A stretch of DNA of 64,000 nucleotides from Liquidambar formosana. Lineage: Eukaryota > Streptophyta > Magnoliopsida > Saxifragales > Altingiaceae. This document shows, in pieces, positions 56,286-64,000 of the stretch. The stretch covers positions 3,576,003 through 3,640,002 of the forward strand of contig CM077831.1 in the NCBI GenBank assembly GCA_039720395.1, written 5' to 3'. The notes under the pieces were generated by a model. It was not told the DNA's origin. It made no database searches and was given only the letters and a program-made list of their open reading frames with translations. Position numbers and translations under genes: made by a program. Position 1 is the stretch's first letter. The number at the start of each line of letters is the position of its first letter.

Positions 56286-59179
56286 AGGTAATCTACATAA
56301 ATAGAGAATTAGATTTCATTATCCATAATGATTGGGTCTTTAATCATATGGTACCTCCCACTATTTTATCAAATTCCATACACCCTCTAATGGAATTCGG
56401 GAATCTCATTCCTAATGGGGATTGGGGTCCCACTGTGACCTAGAAGCCTCACATGTTAGTTTCTTGGCTTCTAACCCACAATAAGAAGACAACTCTTTGT
56501 CTATTGCTTCATAAGCAAGTTCCAATCGTTTTGCCTCTAGGGAACATACACCTCACATGTTAGTTTCTTGGAATACTTCCCTAGTTAAGTTAAACCCATC
56601 ATTCACACAGGTATGTTTCGCCAAATATATACCTCACATGTTAGTTTCTTGGTATATACCAGTTTAGGCACCCCATGATATCTCATATGTGATAGTTTCA
56701 AGTAATGTCTTTAACATGGGTAGCTCCTACATGTCTGCAGCCAGGTACCCACATTAAGGGACGTTAGATGATCCTATAATGATGGAAGGCAATGAAGAAT
56801 TCATTCCCCAATGACTTCTCCATTTTCAACTTAATATTAAATAAGAGGGGTTTTAAAAGGTCTCATCAAATTAGCATGCATCCTATGTATCAAAATTTAA
56901 ACATATAAATTATGCTATTTATAATCATACATCTCATGCTATTATAAATCATACATCGCATGCTATTATATATATCAACATATATAAAGTACCATATTTT
57001 GATATTAGTCCCTAAGTGAATAGGTTACATATACCAAACTATGGTATTGGAGCTAATACAATTATCTCATAAATTTAAGCTCCCACTATGATGATTATGG
57101 ACTTTGAGAGGATTCAATCCAAGCCAATAGATTGAATCCAAGGTCTAAGGTGGGTGTAGGTGATCGTAAAATAAACCATTCGTAACATGCATGCTTTCTT
57201 GAAACACTTCTCTAAGCTTTCAAGTCCTTCAATCTGCTCCCTTGGCTTGATGGTCTCCACCATTGGCTTGTTGGTCTCCACCATTGGCTTGTTGGGCTCC
57301 ATCATACTCCTTTGGGTCCACTATGCTCCTTAGTGCGCTCTCGATTACATAACATTTACATAATATATAGAAAGGGATACATAAGGGGAATGTGGGGTAC
57401 ATAAGAGAATGATAGAGAGAGAGGGAAAGTGGCATGCAAGCCCCAAATAATAAATTACATCACCATAATAAAATTACAACTCTTGAAAAATTATTACAAC
57501 CCATTCATAAGATGGCCAATCACAATTGGTTTAAGGGGTATAATCCATAATCATCATCCAAACACATACATACAATCTCATTGCATAATGTAAAGAAAAA
57601 TTGTAAGCATTAAAACATATGGGCATTATGGTAATTCTCTTGAATGATTTACATTAATCTCATTAATGCATCCTAATCTTATTAGGTTTTAACAAAAATA
57701 TCCAGAATTAAATAAAGTCTTAACATTTAAGACATTACAGTTTCAATTAATCAAATTAATTTAAAACATGTAAAGTTTCCTAAAATAACTCTAATATCCA
57801 ATATTAGGGTTTCCTTAATTAAACAAAACAATTTCATTTAATTAAGAATTTCTAGATTTTAATTTAATCCCTAATTGTGTTTTAAACCATTTAAAACATT
57901 ATAAAATTAATCAATATTAATTAAATAATTAATATAGGAATTAAATAAAATCATTAAAATGATGAATTAGTGTATTAGGGTTTCCTAAAACCCTAAACCC
58001 TAAATGCATAACCCTAAACCCTAAATGCAAGCCCTAATCATTAAATGCCTTATGATTGGTCATTTAATGTCCAATCATTAAAACCCTAGGTTTATATGGT
58101 ATTTAATAAAAGGGATTAGGGTTTAATTAATGCCAAATAGGGTATTAATTACCCTTAATTAATTACACTAATTAGGGTTTCCAAAACCCTAACCCTAGAC
58201 ATCATTAATGGTATTAATTATGCCCTAACAATCAATAACCATGATTGGTCATTTAATGACCAATCATTAACTCTTAATTAAGGTAATTAATATTCCAATT
58301 AGGGTTTTAATTAATGCCATAATGAAATTAGGGTTTCATCATTAACTCAAAATTAGGGTTTCATCCTTAACTCTATGCAGCCGTCACTACCAGGGGGCTG
58401 CCTGAGCTTGGCTAGGCTGCCATGGCCACCAACGATTGTGGGAGGCCATGGCCAGTCATGGGAGAACATCCTAGGGGTGTGGGACAAGCCTCTGGACACG
58501 TGAGAAGTGGTGGAAGTGGCTGCCATCATCAAGAACAATAAGGGTTTCCAAACCCATTGCTGGAGCCATTGTTGCAGACCTTGAAGGTCACAATAGCTTC
58601 TAAATCCTTATCAATTCGACTCCTCCATTGAAACCAGCTTTTGTATCATGTCCCTACATGAAATACTAAGCTAATAGAAGAGGTTTGGATGATCAAATCA
58701 TCACCAATTGTTCTAAACAATTAAAACAACAGTAGGCTGCCCAGAATTTGACAGCACACTGTCCATGATCAGAAATTGATTTAAAACCCAGCAAGATGAA
58801 TGAATTAGGCTACCAAACGAATTTTCCCAGTATCCTACATGTCTTAGGAAACTAATGCAATTGGTTTCATGCAATTTGGAGTTCCCTAACTCAAGTTCTA
58901 ATCAAAACTCCATTGATGACTTTTCTGCAGAGAAAATCTGCTATGCTGTTCATGAAAAATTTTCAAACTTTTTGAATCTTTTTCCATCAAAACCTTTTTG
59001 AAACTTAAAGAAAATCATATACACATGATATATAATGATCCTACAATGATCTTCCATCATAAATATAGCAGCTTTAATTAGAATTAATTGCAAGAACCTT
59101 AGGGTTCTAAAACCCAGATTCAGCCTCCATGGTGTTCTTCTCCTTCTTCCTTCTGTTCTAGCATCTTAATCCAATTATG
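56286..59179 (-). other. Copia leader (C2) with stem-loop series and telomere-like motifs
   Basis: Stem-loops TAGAAGCC/GGCTTCTA (56441-56473) and TATATACC/GGTATATA (56626-56658), with the CTAGGGAA/TTCCCTAG one between. CCCTAAA-like motifs at 57970-58380. A short tandem repeat of a 24-bp unit (CTCCACCATTGGCTTGTTGG) lies at about 57253-57300 within a degraded short ORF. No gene supported. Confidence 0.7.
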
Positions 59180-60847
59180 TGTTGGGAATCAAACTAGAGA
59201 GGAAAAATACAAAGGCGGAATTTAAAATTTTCCTATGATTCCCAAACCCATGAATCTTAATTATGCTTAATACAAAAACCATAAACCCTAACTAGAAGAG
59301 GGTAGAATTACTTACAGTTGATTCAAGTCTTCTCCTTTATGCTCCAAGCTTTGTCTTCTGATTGAGCAGTCCAAGTGTACTGCCTCCAACAGTATCCACA
59401 CCTAGCTTGAGCAAGTTGTCCTTTCCTTCTTCTTCCTTAGAGTTGCTAGAGGTGGAGAAGAGGGAGAGAGAGAGAGAGCCTCCAAGGGAATTTTCGGCCA
59501 GCACAAGGGAGCCTCCAAAATGGCTTCAAGTGATGATGTCATCACATCATAAGAGGCTTTAAATAGCCTCCAACTAGGGCCGGCCAAGGGGGGATTCCAA
59601 ACCCTAATCTAATTTGTGTAATTACTCTTAATTACACAATTAGCCCACTAGTTTGCATCAAATACAAATTAGCCCCTTAAAGAACTTTTCTTTAATCACT
59701 TATACCCTTTCTCTCATAGACAATCAAGCTCTCTTAGCATGATCAGTGTGTGACCCATTGGGTTCACATCATCAAGTAGTAGGAACAGCACAAGTTGTGC
59801 ACAATGGAACACTTTCCATTAAGGGTCTAATTGAAACTCCTTTCAATTCCCTAATTGATTATAACTCATTTATATTAATTAGGGCTTCTACTAACCATGA
59901 GTAACACCTAGCATATGGCTCATGGTGTGGTCCTTAATGAGGTGAATAGTCATTTACAAAGAACCCTTCTGTTATAGTTTACAGGTTACAATTCCATCCT
60001 TCCATCAACACAATGTCTCCAATTGAACTAATAGGACATGGAAGTCTGTCAAGTCCCTAGTTCAATTACTTTATACTCATTCATTAATATCAACTCAATG
60101 ATGAACTTATGGAAACTCCTTTCCATATTCATTCTACCATGGGCCCATGGATTTAATGAGTTATATTCAATGAATGCTGTATGAGACATTCACTCCCTTT
60201 TTCCTGAGAGTGATGGATTCCTTGTTGATCACTCACATGCCTTCACACATATAGCAGAAGGGCCAATGAACACCCTTACAGACCCCTGAATAGGATCTGC
60301 ACTTAGTGTTATCAAACTTCTAAAGCTACATGCATAAGACAACCATGGTGTCTCAGGTCTAAGGATTACTTGTACCACTATAACAATGAGAAACTGATTG
60401 ACAGGCAGGTTAAAACTCCATTCAGTTTATCTCATATCTTTGGTCACATTCAGTGTACCTATTCTGATAATAGGCACCCACTTGTTGGTTGTAGTGTCTC
60501 CACACAAATAGCTTGAGACTAGCTATCCTCCTATAGAGTCAACCTAACAAGTGCTAGTCCTATGGTTCATTACTGTCCATCATAGTGAACCTTCAACTAG
60601 GAATGATTTAGGAGTTTAGTACAGAGATATATTTACAGTCTCAAAATTACAACCCTTTGTAATTTCATATTCTCAACTCCAACTCCATGGACATATTATG
60701 TAAATATAAATGATGCATATAAACATAATAGAATAAGCCCTTTTATTAAATCAATAATAAATGTGACATGTATAAATGAAATCAATTGATTGTTCCTAAT
60801 CCCTAAACAATCATCTCCATGATTGGCTCTAGGGCATAATCCTAACA
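59180..60847 (-). repeat. 3' LTR of C3
   Basis: 1668 bp, close to the C1 LTRs. The TATA region has GTGATGA/TCATCAC (59530-59545) and GAGGCT-TTAAAT-AGCCTC (59553-59570). PPT-like GTGGGAGAT lies just inside at 60848-60856. Confidence 0.95.
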
Positions 60848-60879
60848 ATCTCCCACTTGCACTATAGCCAATCCACCAT

Positions 60880-62420
60880 GTATCTCATACTCATATCCTG
60901 TGGGTGGTGATCCAACACACTTGGGTCATAGCTTTAGTGAAGGGGTCTTCTTTATTCTCTGTTGTATTAAACTTCTATATGTATATGTCATCTCTTCCAA
61001 TGATCTCTCTAATCACTTGGAATCGCCGCTTAAAGTTTGGACTTTTGATGAGACCGTGGATCCTTGTCTTGAGCACTAGCCTTATTGTTGTCACAAAAAC
61101 AATAGTAAAGGCTTCTCAATGTTAGGAACCACTCCTAGTTCTGCAATGAACTTACTCATCCAAACATGCAGCAATGAGCTCAAATTTACAGCTCCACCAT
61201 TTAAGGTGAGAACATACCTCGATGTTGATCTCCTATCATCATCGTCAGATTGAAAATCTGAATCCGTTCTACCAACCATTTCAAGTTTCTTTCTTCATAG
61301 GCAAGGGATAGGTCCTTTAGTTCTTCTCAAGAACTTAAGGATAGCCTTGACTGCTTCCCAGTGTTCCTCATCTGGGTCTGCCTGATATCTGCTCGTAACA
61401 TTTACAGCAAAACTGATATCTGGTCTTTTAGTTATAGACAACTTGATTCCATGTCTGACAGGAATTAGACCTCCTTTTGGAATCATGCATTTTGAACTCT
61501 TTCAAAATCTTGTCTATGTACTTTGATTGGGAGAGACTTAGCATCCTTTAGATCTATCTCTATAGACCTCTATTCCTAGAATATAGGATGCTTCTTCCAA
61601 ATCTTTTATGAAGAAACTTTGTGAAAAACCAATCTTTCACTTTTGACAACGTCTCTACATTATTTCCTAATAAGTAGAACGTCATTCACTTATAGGACCA
61701 TAAATGTGATCGCACTCCCACTAACCCTTTGTACAATCATGGTACAACAACGGGTTCTATCTCAACAGGGATAGGGGTTGCATCAATGTTGGTTTGTGTC
61801 TCATTAGACAACTCTTTGAGTTCTATTTTCCTGTTGTTATCTCCTTCTTGAATAAACTCTTTTTCAAGAAAGATTGCAAACTTACAAAAAAAACACCTTT
61901 TGTTCATCAGGATAATAGATATGATATCCTAAACTTTCTTTAGGGTAATCCACAAACCTACATTTAAGTTATCTTGATTTCCAATTTGGTTGCATTATAT
62001 GTCTCTACATATGTAGTGCATCCCCATACCTTAACATGCTTAAGGTTTGGTGCTTCCCTTTCCATATCTCATATAGGTCCTAAGGGACAGCCTTGGTTTG
62101 AACTCTGTTTCACAGGTACGTGGCAATTTCTAGGGCATATCCTAACAAGGATAATATTAGGTCGTTGTAACTTATCATGGACCGGACCATATCAAATAAG
62201 GTCCTCTTCCTCCTTTTGACACACCATTTAGTTATGATGTTCTAAGAGGTGTCCATTAGAATAGAATGCCTATTTGAACAAGTTGATCTGAAAGATCACC
62301 AGTTAAATATTCGCCTCCTCGATCCAATCGAAGAGCTTAATACTTTTACTGGTTTGTTTTCTTTACTTCATATCTGAATTCTTTGAACCTTTTCAAATGT
62401 TTCAGATTTGTACTTCTTTA
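60880..62420 (-). pseudogene. pol: Copia pol remnant (C3)
   Basis: RNase H piece TDSDFQSDDDDRRSTSRYVLTLNGG (61279-61091, with the usual GY changed) and the tail IKSPNF.RRF..IREIIGR (about 61070-60980). RT end PDISFAVNVTSRYQADPDEEHW (61486-61295). Integrase C-terminal and core fragments lie at about 61950-61800 and 62400-62300. The same early-RT deletion as in C1, between integrase and the VDDILL region (about 61740). Short frames are better preserved than in C1, but no enzyme is complete. Confidence 0.82.
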
Positions 62421-62887
62421 AGTATATGCACCTATACCTTAACATTTTTAAGTAAAGGTTCATAAAGTATGAGAAACTATTTCTCTTGTTCTCTTGGGTT
62501 TATTAGCATTCAATTTTAGAGCTATCATGTTTCATGCAATTCATATTTGCAAGGTAATTTAGAAGATAAATGCTATAAATTCCAGAAGTAATGAACTCTT
62601 CATAAAAACATTTATTAAATCAAACTAAAAACACTGTTTAGGCAAAACTGAAATAAAGATAATGTTTCTAAAAACTTCTGGAATGTCAAGATAGCTAATT
62701 AATTCTATACTACTCCTTCAGGTAGAGTCAAGCAGCAAGTCCCATAGCTAATACAGCAACACTTTGCTCCATTCTCTACTCGTAGGGATATTCCGCTTCT
62801 ACTCAGCCTTCTGCTTCCCACTAGATCCTGCATGGAATTCAAAATTCACATCAGAATTAAGTACCCAAGTGGAAGCAAAACTAACAT

Positions 62888-63760
62888 TTAGTTTAGAGCA
62901 TGATCCATACCTTCCGAAGGTCGGCTCTTTAGAGTATCCAGATACTCCCGGCAGTTACGTTTCCAGTGCCCATCCTTGCCGCAGTGAAAACAGGTTCCTT
63001 TGGCCTTGTCAGTATTACCTTTCTTGACACCTCCCTTTGGCTTCAAGTTCTTCTTCTTCTTCCCTTGGGTACTCTTACCCTTTCCTTTGCCCTTGCCCTT
63101 AGGCTTGGGCTTGGCCTTGGAAGTAGAAGCTCCATCAAATGCGAGCAAAGAACCTTTTCCCTTCTTCATTGTCTCCTCAGTCATCTTGAGCAAATTGTGC
63201 AGCTCGGGGAGAGTGGGCTCAAGCTTGTTCATATGAAAATTCATTATGAACGGCCCAAATGAATCAGGAAGGGACTGCAATATAATGTCTGAACACATAT
63301 CAGCTTCAATGATCACATCAAGCTTTTCAAGCTGCTCGATATGGTTGATCATTTTCAAGGTGTGATCAGTCACAGACGAACCCTCATTCATCCTTGCCTT
63401 GAATAGATCCTTGACAATATTGTACTTTGCGGTCCTACTTTGCTCCCCATACAACTCTTGTAAGTGGAGAAAGATGTCGCGAGCATTTTTCATGGACTCA
63501 TGTTGCTTCTGAAGCTCAGGGCTCATGGATGCCATCATATAGCATCTTGCCTTCAAATCGTCGTCCATGCGCTTCTGATAAGCGTCTCTCTCTTGCTGAG
63601 TTGCAGTCTCAGCCAGTGCCTCAGGAAGTGTGCCATCAAGTGTGTAGGTAATCTTTTCGGAAGTTAAAACTATTTTCAAGTTCCTCAGCCAATCAAGATA
63701 GTTTGGTCCAGTCAAACGGTTGATGTCCAATATTTTGGATAACGGGTTGAGGTGAGCCAT
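62888..63760 (-). CDS. gag: Copia Gag (nucleocapsid) protein, 290 aa, intact
   Basis: Particle-forming protein of C3. MAHLNPLSKILDI start; UBN2-type gag domain (YLDWLRNLKIVL at about 22-33, MMASMSPELQKQHESM at about 75-90, TLKMINHIEQLEKL at about 135-148); lysine/proline-rich linker (KPKPKGKGKGKGK, about 215-250); CCHC zinc knuckle CFHCGKDGHWKRNC (about 257-270); stop at 62888. No stops or frameshifts. The start is fixed by alignment with C1. Retention of gag while pol is deleted suggests supply of enzymes in trans. The stem-loop series of the leader begins about 170 bp upstream. Confidence 0.93.
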   Translation of the reverse strand: MAHLNPLSKILDINRLTGPNYLDWLRNLKIVLTSEKITYTLDGTLPEALAETATQQERDAYQKRMDDDLKARCYMMASMSPELQKQHESMKNARDIFLHLQELYGEQSRTAKYNIVKDLFKARMNEGSSVTDHTLKMINHIEQLEKLDVIIEADMCSDIILQSLPDSFGPFIMNFHMNKLEPTLPELHNLLKMTEETMKKGKGSLLAFDGASTSKAKPKPKGKGKGKGKSTQGKKKKNLKPKGGVKKGNTDKAKGTCFHCGKDGHWKRNCREYLDTLKSRPSEGMDHALN

Positions 63761-64000
63761 TTCTATGAACTACATATAAAATTAAATAGAGAATTAGATT
63801 TCATTTTTAATCCATAATGATCGGGTCTTTAATCATATGGTACCTCCCACTATTTTATCAAATTCCATACACCCTCTAATGGAATTCGGGAATCTTATTC
63901 CTAATGGGGATTGGGGTCCCACTGTGACCTAGAAGCCTCACATGTTAGTTTCTTGACTTCTAACCCACAGTAAGAAGACAACTCTTTGTCTATTGCTTCA
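63761..64000 (-). other. Start of C3 leader with first stem-loop
   Basis: Matches C1 14285-14520. The TAGAAG/CTTCTA stem-loop is at 63930-63962 around the shared loop sequence. The remaining loops lie beyond the window. Confidence 0.75.

Larger units (their letters stand above)
51719..59179 (-). mobile_element. Element C2: old Ty1/copia retrotransposon
   Basis: 3' LTR 51719-53377, degenerate pol and gag, long leader, then cut at 59180 by C3 inside the leader (matching about 17235 of C1). It is inserted in the C0 LTR after TATTG. Its pol still contains the RT segment that C1 and C3 lack, so C2 represents an earlier, fuller form. Confidence 0.88.
59180..64000 (-). mobile_element. Element C3: Ty1/copia retrotransposon with intact gag, 3' part
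   Basis: 3' LTR 59180-60847, shortened pol remnant, intact gag, and the first 240 bp of the leader. PBS and 5' LTR lie to the right. It inserted into the leader of C2 after TTATG. It shares with C1 the deletion of early RT, so it is non-autonomous for replication but may still make Gag. Confidence 0.9.

Noticed and set aside
1..64000. tRNA or rRNA genes, or an intact host gene
   Set aside because: No cloverleaf with A/B boxes and no rRNA segment was recognised by eye. All long frames belong to retroelements or PMD sequences. A computed search could still find a small RNA gene.

Overview
This window is repeat-dense plant nuclear DNA. It consists almost entirely of LTR retrotransposons nested inside one another, and I see no ordinary host gene that is clearly intact. 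The evidence for a plant is Tat/Ogre-type Ty3/gypsy elements with a second RNase H domain after the usual one, antisense plant-mobile-domain (PMD) ORFs, plant-type Ty1/copia elements primed by initiator-Met tRNA, and CCCTAAA (plant telomere-type) motifs. The species cannot be told from the sequence; a flowering plant is likely.

Layout. (A) 1-10653, + strand: the 3' part of a Tat/Ogre element. It holds the end of a pro-pol intron, pol with three frameshifts, an A-rich tract, an antisense PMD ORF, a 2-kb hairpin array and the 3' LTR. (C1) 10654-19510, - strand: a Ty1/copia element whose 3' LTR was cut by A. (H) 19511-29105, - strand: an older Tat/Ogre element whose pol was cut by C1. It keeps gag-pro, PBS and 5' LTR. 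(G) 29106-30546, continuing at 47528-50330: remains of another Tat/Ogre-like element with PMD sequence on the - strand, cut by H and by B. (B) 30547-47527, - strand: a full-length Tat/Ogre element of about 17.0 kb, with near-identical 2814-bp LTRs and a perfect 5-bp target duplication (CCCAG). (C0) 50331-51718: a truncated copia LTR. (C2) 51719-59179: an old degenerate copia element inserted in C0. (C3) 59180-64000: a younger copia element inserted in C2, with an intact gag ORF and running off the window.

How the parts work together. In the Tat/Ogre family gag-pro and pol are separate frames. The sequence suggests they are joined by removal of an intron of about 170 nt whose splice sites are conserved between H and B and preserve the reading frame. 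Downstream of pol, a PMD-type protein is encoded on the opposite strand. It has its own TATA box exactly 50 bp upstream of its ATG in three copies, preceded by a cluster of GC-rich palindromes. The copia elements share a long (about 3.5 kb) leader between PBS and gag.

The most unusual signal is a recurring design: stem-loops with a constant loop and stems that change in a compensating way. It appears in (i) the roughly 22-unit array of A and B, (ii) a series of hairpins just upstream of copia gag, (iii) inverted repeats around the copia LTR TATA box, and (iv) palindromes upstream of the PMD promoter. In (i) and (ii) most stem departures that I checked are G-U wobbles on the sense RNA strand. 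This fits RNA structure, although hairpin-templated correction during replication or reverse transcription is a serious alternative.
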